A stretch of 42,207 bases of DNA, taken from Bacillota bacterium (lineage in GTDB: Bacteria > Bacillota > Sulfobacillia > Sulfobacillales > Sulfobacillaceae). Numbering within the stretch: position 1 is the stretch's first letter; each line of letters starts with the position of its first letter. Both the position numbers and the translations under genes were made by a program. A model generated the notes under the pieces. The model did not search any database and had not been told where the DNA came from. It saw nothing but the letters and a program-made list of their open reading frames with translations. Shown here piece by piece: positions 31,927 to 39,904 of this stretch. The DNA lies in the NCBI GenBank assembly GCA_021797675.1, contig JAJZZH010000134.1, positions 1 to 42,207 of the forward strand. Direction: 5' to 3'.

Positions 31927-32814
31927 TTAGCGGACCGATGCCCCACCCAGCGAACCAAGACCTTCCATGAAATAGCGCTGGGCGACAAAAAAGATGATGA
32001 GCGGCGGTAACATATAAATGAGGTCGGTGGCCATGTATTCGTTCCACGGGGTGTTGTACACCCCGCTGAAGGACGCCATGCCCAAGGCCAGCGTCCACTT
32101 GGACTGGGAATAGAGATAGACGAGCGGCCCCAAGTAGTCATTCCATGACCCTTGGAACGCAAAGATGGCCATGGTAATCCAGATTGGACGGGTCAAGGGC
32201 ACCATGATGCGGGTCAAGATGGTAAAATGCCCGGCACCGTCCAGCTTGGCCGCCTCGTCGAGCGATCGGGGGATGGAAAAGTAAAACTGCCGGGCCAAGA
32301 AGATGAAGAAGGGATTGCCGAACCACGCCGGAATCATCAGCGGAAACCAGGTATTGTACCAGCCGATGCTCAAATACAAGCGAAACATGGGAAGCAGCCC
32401 CACAATGCCCGGCAGCATCATGCTGCCGACGAAGGCATAGAACCAAATTTTCCGGCCGGGAAACCGAATCCGCGCGAGCCCGTAGCCCACGAACATCGAA
32501 CTCACGACCGAGCCAATGGTGGCTACGGCGGCAATGATGGCCGTGTTGATGAACAGACGGACAAAGTGCACGGCCCGAATTCCCGCCCCAAAATTGGCGA
32601 AATCAAACGTGGTGGGAATGTATTGGGGAGGCAATTGATAAATGCCGTTATTCGTCTTAAGCGCCGTGGTCAGCATCCAGAAAAACGGCAGCAGCATGAT
32701 TGCCGCAAAGAAGACGATCAGTCCGAAGATAAAGATCTGCTGGGGTGTCCAACGGCGCCGTCGAGGCAAATGCGTCGACACCACCTGCGAAACCGCCTCT
32801 TCTGCCTTCACCAT
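31927..32814 (-). CDS. MalG-type permease of the mannan importer
   Basis: This is a 295-residue membrane protein with about six hydrophobic segments, the first at about residues 26-48 (IFIFGLIVFFAAIMLLPFFW). The EAA loop SLDEAAKLDGAGHFTIL docks the ATPase. TAGGAGG lies 10 bases before the ATG. It is 42 bases from its partner permease and 229 bases from the binding-protein gene. No ATPase gene is nearby. Confidence 0.9.
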   Translation of the reverse strand: MVKAEEAVSQVVSTHLPRRRRWTPQQIFIFGLIVFFAAIMLLPFFWMLTTALKTNNGIYQLPPQYIPTTFDFANFGAGIRAVHFVRLFINTAIIAAVATIGSVVSSMFVGYGLARIRFPGRKIWFYAFVGSMMLPGIVGLLPMFRLYLSIGWYNTWFPLMIPAWFGNPFFIFLARQFYFSIPRSLDEAAKLDGAGHFTILTRIMVPLTRPIWITMAIFAFQGSWNDYLGPLVYLYSQSKWTLALGMASFSGVYNTPWNEYMATDLIYMLPPLIIFFVAQRYFMEGLGSLGGASVR

Positions 32815-32856
32815 GGGGCGAAAACCTCCTACTCGATGCCTTACTTACGCGATGCC

Positions 32857-33768
32857 TTACTCCGTGCCTTCTTCGGTGTAGACCCACATCGAAGACAGGC
32901 GAAAGGTAAATACGGTAACCAAGATAATGGCAATGAAGAGCACCCAGACTTGGGCCTCGGCAAAACCAAACGCTTGATTTTGAAAAGCATTTTGCCAAAT
33001 GTTATACATGAACAAATCGGTCGAAAATCCGGGGCCTCCCGCCGTCAATACGGCGGGTTGAACAAAGGCCTGCATCGACCCGATAATGTGCATCACCAGT
33101 TGCAAGAATAAGATTGGGCTAATCAGCGGTAGCGTCACCCGCAGGAGGATGGTCCAATTACCGCCGCCATCGAGCCTGGCGGCCTCGTAAAGTTCCTGGG
33201 GCACCGCCTGCAGTCCCGCCAAGAAGATGATCATGGTGCCCCCCACTCCCCAAAGCCCGATAATAACAATCGAGGGCAGGGCCATCGAATAACTGCCCAA
33301 CCAGAGGCTCGTGGGCAAATGCAGGGCGGACAGCAACTCATTGGCGAATCCGAATCTGGGGTCGAAGATAAATTTCCATAGCGTCAAGGTTGCCACCGCC
33401 GGCAGGACCACCGGGAGATAGAAAATGGTGCGGAACATCCGAATGCCTCTAATCTTGCGATTAAGCAGCATGGCCAGCGCCAAGCCCAAGATGAGCGAGG
33501 TGGGCACCGACATCAACACAAACAGGCCGGTGGCTTTCAGAGATGGCCAAAACGAAGGATCACTGTGAAACATGAAGGCAAAGTTCTTGAGTCCAATAAA
33601 GGTCGGAGCGCTTACCCCATTCCAGGACGTCAGCGCATAGTAGATCGACGTGACCAGCGGATAGACCACAAACACGCTAAAGCCGATAATGGAGGGCGCA
33701 ATAAAAAGATATCCGATCCCTGCATCGGGATTTCGCCTGCGTTTGCGCTGTGGATGAACCTCCACCAA
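32857..33768 (-). CDS. MalF-type permease of the mannan importer
   Basis: This is a 303-residue partner permease with six hydrophobic segments and the EAA loop ELYEAARLDGGGNWTIL. The start is TTG at 33768, or GTG 33765 next to it; GGAGGA lies about 8 bases upstream of TTG, and no ATG is in frame. It follows the GH76 gene. Confidence 0.88.
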   Translation of the reverse strand: MVEVHPQRKRRRNPDAGIGYLFIAPSIIGFSVFVVYPLVTSIYYALTSWNGVSAPTFIGLKNFAFMFHSDPSFWPSLKATGLFVLMSVPTSLILGLALAMLLNRKIRGIRMFRTIFYLPVVLPAVATLTLWKFIFDPRFGFANELLSALHLPTSLWLGSYSMALPSIVIIGLWGVGGTMIIFLAGLQAVPQELYEAARLDGGGNWTILLRVTLPLISPILFLQLVMHIIGSMQAFVQPAVLTAGGPGFSTDLFMYNIWQNAFQNQAFGFAEAQVWVLFIAIILVTVFTFRLSSMWVYTEEGTE

Positions 33769-33832
33769 TTGTCATTCCTCCTCCGTATTCGGTCGCCGGT
33801 GAAATACCCGCAATGCGTGATCGCGTGGGTCG

Positions 33833-33858
33833 CGGGGGAGGAGGATGCTCCTCCCCCG
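33833..33858 (-). repeat. Intercistronic GC hairpin after the GH76 gene
   Basis: This is an 11-bp perfect stem CGGGGGAGGAG / CTCCTCCCCCG with loop GATG, 10 bases after the GH76 stop. It has the same loop as the hairpin at 30302-30323. No T-run is present. Confidence 0.65.
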
Positions 33859-33868
33859 ACGCCCTGGA

Positions 33869-36802
33869 TTAGCTGCTGCGAATATTTCCCTTAGCCAACA
33901 TCCCGAACAGGCGCAAAGTGCCGCCCTGCGTCAACAAGTCGACCGGCACCGCCGGATTGTTCAGACCTGTCCAGTTATTACCGTAAATCCCACTGGCATA
34001 CTGGTCGTAGCGCAGCGCCAGATCGGCCTGCCGAACCAGCGGTCGGATCCAGGCCGGGTTGTGATCCACCTGCCACAGCATATCGAGCCCGCGCAGCAAG
34101 ATGGCGTTGAAGGGGGCGTTCGAGCTGCCTGCGTTCTCCACCAGCACGCCGTTCAGCGGATTGACGTAGGCGGAGATGGCCGCCGTCGCCAACTGCTCCG
34201 CCCGGTGGAGATAGCGGGGATTTCCGGTAGCCCGGTACCACAAGACGTCTGCCTGCAACACCACCCCGGTGTCATACGTGAAAGGCGTGCCGCCGACAAC
34301 CCCGGTCGGGCTCATGCCGTCGTTGTAGATGCCGTTCAGTCCGCGCATGTAGGTGCGGTCCCAAGTCGATATCGTCCGCGCCCAGGTCAGGTAGGTCGGA
34401 TTCTTGGTCGCCAGGTACAGGCGCAGAGCGGCGTCAAGAAAGCTCCCGGTGGCGGTCTGGGTCCGTCCCACCCTATTTTCGTTAAAGTACTCGCCCCCCG
34501 GCGGCGGCAGCGTCGGATTCCAACCGCTTTCGAGGAACTTCAGGTCTGCCTCGGCCACCTTCAGAAATGACGCGTTGTTGGTGTCATAGTACGCCCTCAG
34601 CAGATCGAGCGTGGTCCACCCATTGTCATCGAAAAAGGCCGTGCCGCCACCGCGGCTGGCGACGTAGGACTCGAATCCTGGCGGAGTCAAGGCCGAATCA
34701 TAGTAACGGTTCAATCCCGTTTGCGCTTGACTTAGCGCCGAGGTCAGCGATGTCTGGCCCAGCGCCGACGCCGACGCATTGATTCCGGCCATGGCCTGGC
34801 TAAACGGCCAGAGATAGGAGTACTTGCGTTGGCGGGCCGTGGGGCTAGAGAGCTCGTGATAGAGTCCGGTGCCTGGGACCGCGTATATGGACTGGATGGT
34901 GGCATAGAGGGAGCGCGCCGCCGAAGCGTACGAAGGAATCGCCGCGAGCGACGGCTCAAGTCCTTGAGTTGCCCAATTGACGAGGGAGGTGGTCACCGGC
35001 AGATGATCCTGGCCGTGACTCGCCACCTGCAAGGTGGTCAACACCACGCGCCCTTGCCCGCTCTGAGCACCCACCGCCACCGGCTCCGTGGTCGTGCCGA
35101 CTTGGCCGCTAACCAGAGTCTGGTAGCCGGCAGCCGAACCGTAATAGGCATTGGCGGCGTAGGTCCAATCCACCGTTTTCCCCTGCCACTGGACCGTGTT
35201 GATCGAGGCCGGGGTCAGACTGACGGCGAGCGGACTTAACAGCGGCACGGGACCGGTGTCGCCTAGGTCGATAAGGCGTCCCCCGCCCTGAATCCAGGAC
35301 ATTAGCGCACTGGCGTGTTGGGTAAAGGAACTCTTGTAACCGTTCTGATCGGCCCAGGCGTTTTGCGAGAGCACCACCACCTGAAATTGCTTCAGGTTGG
35401 GCCACAAGTCGTTGAGCGGATAATAGCTTTCCGCGTGGTTGGGCTTGTACCAAAAGAGCGATACGTTGTAGCCGAGTTGGGTCAACTGCCACGCCGCGTT
35501 TAGCTCCAGATTGGCCTCGTTGCTCGACGACGTCGCCGGCTGGGTGGGGGAAATCACCGTCGACGGGTCGCTCACCACGACCGCCACCCGAATTCCCCGC
35601 TGCATAGGAATCGCGGGGTCAGGCGAGGCCACCCCCGGCGCGGTCACCGTGACCGTCTGTCCGCCGGCCGTGTAGGTCGCCGACTTCCAGCCGAACCCGA
35701 TCTCACCGTGACGCAAGAGGGTGTCCGTCGCCAACAGGTAATGGGCGGTGACCGCAACGCTGGGTGCACTTGGACCGCTCGCAAAGGACCCGGTTTCCGG
35801 CCCCACGGGTGGATGCGCGGTGGAGCCTAATCCCCCCGTTGACATCTGCAGGGTAAGCCCATAGTTGTACTGCATCTCCGCCGCGTCGGGCAGACCCGCA
35901 TAGACGCTGGCTACCACGTCATTGAACGTGCTCGCGCCGTCGGTCCAATCCATCCCCGAATAATAGCCCGGGCCGGCCTTGGCTCCATAGCCTTGGTAAG
36001 CAAACCCCAGGTCAAACAGGGCGCCGACCGTTCGCGCCGCACTCACCGGATTCGGATCCAGGTTCCATAGCGGCGCCGCTAGGAAATCGGTCGTGCGTCC
36101 CCGGTGCACCCCGTTGTCAGCCAACAGGGCGGCCTGGGCGCTATTCGCCGCCTTCAGCCAGGAAGCCGCCATCGCTCCGCCACCGGCCCACTGGGCCGCC
36201 TGCTGGAGCGCGGTAATCGCGACGGCGTTGGCCTCCGCCGATCCCGCCGGGCTGCCGGGGCTCGATGTGAACGACCCCCACACCGGCGATTGAAGCCCGA
36301 TCACGGCCTGGGCGCCGCGCTCGACCGTCGGCAGCCAAGCGGCCGCCGTGTTCGCACCGACCAATCCTGCGGTCTGGGTCATCGCCCATAATACGCGAGC
36401 GGTAGCCCCCAGCGTAGACGGCTGACTTGCCGACAACGCCGGGTTCCATCCCCCGCCGGCCGTCTGCACTTGGCGCAAGTGATCGACAATCGCCGTGGCT
36501 GGCGCGGACTGTCCATTAGCTGCCAAGGCTACCGCCGTGTAAGCGGTGGTGGTCGCCGACGCCGGTGCGCCACTGCCGCTGATCACGTCACCACTGGAGG
36601 TGACGTGCGCGTTCAGATAGCTTATCGCCTTCTGGTAGGCGGTCAAATAGGTTGACGGGCTAGACGCCACCAGTTGGATCGGCCCCGCTGTCGGACTCGC
36701 TGAATGGTTCGGCGCAGGTGGCGGTGCCGCTGCCCAAGCGCTGCCCGTCGTCCCGAAGAGCAGCAAACCCGCGCCAATCCAGGATAATCCTTTGGCAGTC
36801 AT
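33869..36802 (-). CDS. Secreted three-domain protein with C-terminal GH76 alpha-1,6-mannanase domain
   Basis: This is 977 residues. A signal peptide (about 1-25) ends SAWAAA. Residues about 50-370 look like an alpha-alpha toroid of squalene-cyclase/prenyltransferase type, with repeated TAYTAVALAANGQ and GGGWNP motifs. Residues about 403-615 look like a flavodoxin- or glutamine-amidotransferase-like fold, beginning IRVAVVVSDP, then QLTQLGYNVSLF and GGGRLIDLGDTG. Residues about 640-977 match GH76, with the catalytic pair Asp725-Asp726 in AFFDDNGWTTLDLL, and NENRVGRTQTATGSFLDAALRLY. GH76 enzymes cut the alpha-1,6 backbone of yeast mannan. The fusion to the two N-terminal domains is unusual. GGGAGG lies about 13 bases before the ATG. 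It heads the mannan operon and has its own promoter. Confidence 0.82.
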   Translation of the reverse strand: MTAKGLSWIGAGLLLFGTTGSAWAAAPPPAPNHSASPTAGPIQLVASSPSTYLTAYQKAISYLNAHVTSSGDVISGSGAPASATTTAYTAVALAANGQSAPATAIVDHLRQVQTAGGGWNPALSASQPSTLGATARVLWAMTQTAGLVGANTAAAWLPTVERGAQAVIGLQSPVWGSFTSSPGSPAGSAEANAVAITALQQAAQWAGGGAMAASWLKAANSAQAALLADNGVHRGRTTDFLAAPLWNLDPNPVSAARTVGALFDLGFAYQGYGAKAGPGYYSGMDWTDGASTFNDVVASVYAGLPDAAEMQYNYGLTLQMSTGGLGSTAHPPVGPETGSFASGPSAPSVAVTAHYLLATDTLLRHGEIGFGWKSATYTAGGQTVTVTAPGVASPDPAIPMQRGIRVAVVVSDPSTVISPTQPATSSSNEANLELNAAWQLTQLGYNVSLFWYKPNHAESYYPLNDLWPNLKQFQVVVLSQNAWADQNGYKSSFTQHASALMSWIQGGGRLIDLGDTGPVPLLSPLAVSLTPASINTVQWQGKTVDWTYAANAYYGSAAGYQTLVSGQVGTTTEPVAVGAQSGQGRVVLTTLQVASHGQDHLPVTTSLVNWATQGLEPSLAAIPSYASAARSLYATIQSIYAVPGTGLYHELSSPTARQRKYSYLWPFSQAMAGINASASALGQTSLTSALSQAQTGLNRYYDSALTPPGFESYVASRGGGTAFFDDNGWTTLDLLRAYYDTNNASFLKVAEADLKFLESGWNPTLPPPGGEYFNENRVGRTQTATGSFLDAALRLYLATKNPTYLTWARTISTWDRTYMRGLNGIYNDGMSPTGVVGGTPFTYDTGVVLQADVLWYRATGNPRYLHRAEQLATAAISAYVNPLNGVLVENAGSSNAPFNAILLRGLDMLWQVDHNPAWIRPLVRQADLALRYDQYASGIYGNNWTGLNNPAVPVDLLTQGGTLRLFGMLAKGNIRSS

Positions 36803-36885
36803 GCGAATCCCGTTACCTCCCTTGAACTCGCAAAATGGATCCCATTATGTATCATTATTGTCATGGTTCATCCAATTCAGGCCCA

Positions 36886-36914
36886 ACTATAAACGATTAC
36901 CAATATAATTGCAA
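36886..36914 (-). promoter_or_regulatory. Promoter of the mannan operon
   Basis: On the minus strand TTGCAA (36909-36914), 17 bases, then TATAGT (36886-36891), in a markedly AT-rich upstream region. The leader to the ATG is about 75 bases. Several short palindromes (GATATATC, ATTGCAAT) lie around the -35 and could be operator parts, but I cannot assign one. Confidence 0.6.
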
Positions 36915-37148
36915 TATATCCAGTATGTTCGATATATCAATCGTTCACTGGCCAAGAACCGCGCGGAAACAAGCCGGTAGGCCTTTGATCCTTTCAGCCA
37001 CCAGCCACGGCCACCAAGAATTTTTCGAGCTGTGCAATGACAGGCATTATGTCGTCGCATTCGAGGGACCGACCTTTTTGGGATGCCACCAAGTGTTTGC
37101 GGTCAGGCTGCGGGAAGCCGCTGTGCCGCCAGGCAGGTTAGATGATGA

Positions 37149-37177
37149 TTGACACACTCCAATACGGATCATAGACT
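37149..37177 (+). promoter_or_regulatory. Promoter of the Phd-VapC pair
   Basis: TTGACA (37149-37154), 17 bases, TAGACT (37172-37177). The -10 box is part of the direct repeat described next. Confidence 0.62.
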
Positions 37178-37192
37178 GGTCTTAGACTGGTC
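37172..37192 (+). promoter_or_regulatory. Direct-repeat operator for Phd autorepression
   Basis: TAGACTGGTC occurs twice, at 37172-37181 and 37183-37192, one helical turn (11 bases) apart, covering the -10 box and transcription start. Phd-family antitoxins repress their own operons, so this is the likely binding site. Confidence 0.55.
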
Positions 37193-37212
37193 GTAAAGAA
37201 AGGACGCTGGCC

Positions 37213-37452
37213 ATGAAGGAAATCGGTGCCTATAAAGCCAAAACACATCTTGCTGAGCTGTTGGACGAAGTACTCGCAGGTGAGACCATTACAATTTCCC
37301 GTCACGGAACTCCTGTGGCCATTATGATGCCTGTGCCGTCCCGACAAAAGGCTTCGCCCCAGGATGTCATCGCAAAATTGCGGCGGCTTCGGGAGCGTGC
37401 CCGCATCGACGGATTATCTTTACGTGATTTGATTGAGGAGGGTAGAAAGTAG
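37213..37452 (+). CDS. Phd/YefM family antitoxin
   Basis: This is 79 residues. The opening MKEIGAYKAKTHLAELLDEV followed by GETITISRHGTPVAIMMP is the standard Phd/YefM DNA-binding fold. The C-terminus (LRRLRERARIDGLSLRDLIE) should bind and mask the toxin. GAAAGGA lies 10 bases before the ATG. The stop overlaps the toxin's GTG start by one base. Confidence 0.88.
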   Translation: MKEIGAYKAKTHLAELLDEVLAGETITISRHGTPVAIMMPVPSRQKASPQDVIAKLRRLRERARIDGLSLRDLIEEGRK

Positions 37453-37880
37453 TGGCCTTCGTTGTCGACGCATCGGTCACGATGGCATGGTGTTTCCAAG
37501 ATGAAAAAAGCGCGTATACCGAGTTCGTTCTGGAGCGCCTGACATCTGAAGAAGGTTTCGTCCCAGTCATTTGGCCGCTAGAAGTGGTGAATGTATTGTT
37601 GATTGCCGAGCGCAAGGGCCGCCTGACATCAGCTTTGGCCGACGAGTTCATCGTTACGCTTAGCCAGTTGCCGATTACGGTGAAAGAATTTGACTGGCCT
37701 GGCAAGGCGGAGACACTCCTTTTGCGGGGACGTGCGATGGGGCTTACGGCATATGACACGAGCTACCTCGATCTTGCCCTGCGGCTCGGGTGCCCATTGG
37801 CCACAAAAGACAGCAAGGTTCAAGACGCAGCCTGCCAAGCGGGTATCGCGCTCCTTGAGCAGGATTTTCCTGACTCATGA
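37452..37880 (+). CDS. PIN-domain (VapC) ribonuclease toxin
   Basis: This is 142 residues. The PIN acidic residues are present: Asp in VVDASVTMAWC, Glu in WPLEVVNVL, Asp in TAYDTSYLDLA and Asp in LATKDSKVQDA. The start is GTG at 37452, inside the TAGTG overlap with the antitoxin stop. It is a different lineage from the pair at 21908-22553 (Phd partner rather than RHH). It is intact. Confidence 0.87.
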   Translation: MAFVVDASVTMAWCFQDEKSAYTEFVLERLTSEEGFVPVIWPLEVVNVLLIAERKGRLTSALADEFIVTLSQLPITVKEFDWPGKAETLLLRGRAMGLTAYDTSYLDLALRLGCPLATKDSKVQDAACQAGIALLEQDFPDS

Positions 37881-37983
37881 GCAAAGATCCTTCGCATTCA
37901 TCAGGCCTTCGTGGCAAGTTGCATGATGAACCCACGGCGGCAGCGCGTATTAGGGGTTTGTGCAGTAACGGAACGAAAAGTGC

Positions 37984-38708
37984 GTGCGCTTGGAAGTGGC
38001 CGCCTCAGGCGGTCACGCGGACGAGTTTGAAATCTGCCTTAGCCAGGCAGTGGGCTCGATATGACAATGGCCTATCATCACCCGGCTTATCCGAAGGGGA
38101 AACTCGACGGGGAGGGTAGCAGGCCGGGAAAAGGCCCAAGTCCGTCAACCATCAGACGGCGACTGCGGGGCAGATGACCGGGACGATATGAGGATTAAGG
38201 CTGATCTGCCCGAACGACAGCGAGAGGGGTGTTATCGTTGACTACGCGGAACGATGGGTACTGACGCCGCATGGATACGCGGGGGCGTAGCGTTGCACGG
38301 ATGCGTCCACCACCATGTCGCGTCCGCCCAGGCGCCATCCGCGGAAAATCGCTAACGTCGCGTATCCGACCATCGTCCATGCTGGTTCAAATCCGTCTAA
38401 CCCGGAACGCTGACCGTCGGTCAGCTATGCGCAATGGTGCTGAATATCCGGCATGGTTACGGAGTCCCCGTAGTAGTCAGCGGTCGGGAAAGCCGACCAC
38501 AGGGCGAAGGGGGACAGTTTACTCTCTAAGACACGTGAGGAACGATGCGTAAGGCGTCCTAAGACATCCTCAAGTTGTCTTGGAACAGCTACGGTCTGTA
38601 GCTGATGAGTACATGGAGAGCCGTATACATCGAGAGGTGTACGTACGGTTCGGGGGCGAGCATCCCGAAACCCGTCTTCGCAAGAAGACCTCGGCGCTGG
38701 ATGCTTAG
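37984..38708 (+). ncRNA. ORF-less group II intron (degenerate or mini-intron)
   Basis: The 3' part contains a textbook 34-base domain V at 38618-38651: GAGCCGTATACATC, then GAGAGG, then TGTACGTACGGTTC, with the AGC catalytic triad. A possible 5' end, GTGCGCTTGGAAG, is at 37984. Between them are domain I-like features (GGGAAACTCGACGGGG, GGCCGGGAAAAGGCCC) and the CGAAGGGGGACAG segment found near the start of intron reverse-transcriptase genes. No reverse-transcriptase frame exists, so domain IV has lost its ORF. Boundaries are approximate. It abuts the Tn3 fragment. Confidence 0.7.
38618..38651 (+). ncRNA. Group II intron domain V
   Basis: This is a 34-base hairpin with GAGCCGTATACAT pairing with GTGTACGTACGGTTC. 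The length, AGC triad and terminal GTTC are those of bacterial group II introns. Confidence 0.82.
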
Positions 38709-38724
38709 CCTACAGCAATAGGCC

Positions 38725-39460
38725 TTAGTGCCGGGTTGGCCGCATCAACGGCCGCAGTCGCCCTTGAGCCACCGATTCGGGCACGTGAAACAAGTAGTGG
38801 CCCGACATGGTGAGGTGGTCATGGCTTAAGGGCGACAACCGACTGAGGTCCGCCTCGTCGATAGAGACGTCTTCTTCGCGCAAGGCATCGACCGCTACCC
38901 CCATGTACCGCGTGTTCCACGGGCAATCGCATTCGCGACCAGCTCCAAGGCACTCCACGGGTCCTCTTGACCTGCCTGATAGGCTTGAGGGAGCTCACCG
39001 CGTTTTCCGTAGAAGACGGCACGATCGAGACGGTGCCGTGCTTCCCCGCGGTTGAGTTGCGTCAGAATCCGGCGCCGATATCCTTCATCATCCAGGTACG
39101 CTAAAAGATACCGCGTCTTATAGATCCGGCCCAGTTCCCCAATCACACGGCCTAATACCGTCGGCCGTCCAGCGCCCTGAAGCGTTTGGATGAGCGCCGT
39201 GGCATTGACGGTGCCCCATTTCAACGATCCTGCCACCCGCAGCATGTCCTCCCCATGGCGCTGAATCAGATCGATCCGGATGCGGGGGCGTGCTAGATCA
39301 TTTAGCACCCTATAATCGGCATCGGCCGCGCTCCGCCAGCATCGCGCTTCCGCGAGATCCGCCAAGCGCGGGCTGAATGGATAGCCCAAGAGGCCAAAAA
39401 TGAGGCTCTGGCTCAAAGGTTGCCACACTACATCCAAGAAACCAGGGCCACTGGTTGGCG
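38725..39460 (-). pseudogene. Tn3 family transposase, C-terminal remnant
   Basis: Only the last third of a Tn3-type transposase (normally near 1000 residues) remains. It matches LGYPFSPRLADLAEARCWR, DMLRVAGSLKWGTVNATALI, RYLLAYLDDEGYRRRILTQL, NRGEARHRLDRAVFYGKRGE and then, in another frame, WNTRYMGVAVDAL and LSRLSPLSHDH. A one-base deletion near 38919-38923 (GCC CTG TGG reduced by one T) explains the shift. The upstream end is degraded at about 39440-39460. The remnant is dead. Confidence 0.85.
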
Positions 39461-39904
39461 GGTCGGATGCAACCTATCCGCGAATCTAAGATCATGGTGC
39501 AGCCGACGTTGAAACAAACCATGCGCCCACGCGGAACGTCTTGGTGGGCTCTTCGCTGTTTTGTACAGGTGGGGGCTTGGGCCCAGGGTAAGCTGGGGTA
39601 GGGAAAGTTTGCGCGCCAGCAAATCGATCATGGTAATAAAATGGTGGTATCCTCGAGTGCAGGACGCCGGACCAGTGCCTTTTCATCGTAGAGCCGCACC
39701 CCCATAGGCTAACATTCTACCGCGCAGCCATTTAGGAGAAAGACGGCAATTTGGCGAACCCTTGGCGCGGAAAGACGGGGTTGCGTTAGTGTCAAGCTCC
39801 GGTTGCTGGGCGTAATGCCTAGACTGGATAGCATTTTGACCCGGTCTAAGTCCATCAGCGGCCCTTGCTCCTTGCGCAAAGACCGCTGATGGATTGGTCA
39901 GAGG
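39461..39904. other. Intergenic between the Tn3 remnant and GH38
   Basis: No gene is supported. Frames at 39428-39686 show no clear Tn3 similarity. The only structure is the long inverted repeat at 39851-39893. Confidence 0.5.
39851..39893. terminator. Inverted repeat after the GH38 gene
   Basis: TCCATCAGCGG (39851-39861) pairs with CCGCTGATGGA (39883-39893) around a 21-base loop that can pair further inside. It lies 12 bases after the GH38 stop. It has no T-run, so it may be a terminator of unusual type, or the end of an inserted element. Confidence 0.5.
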
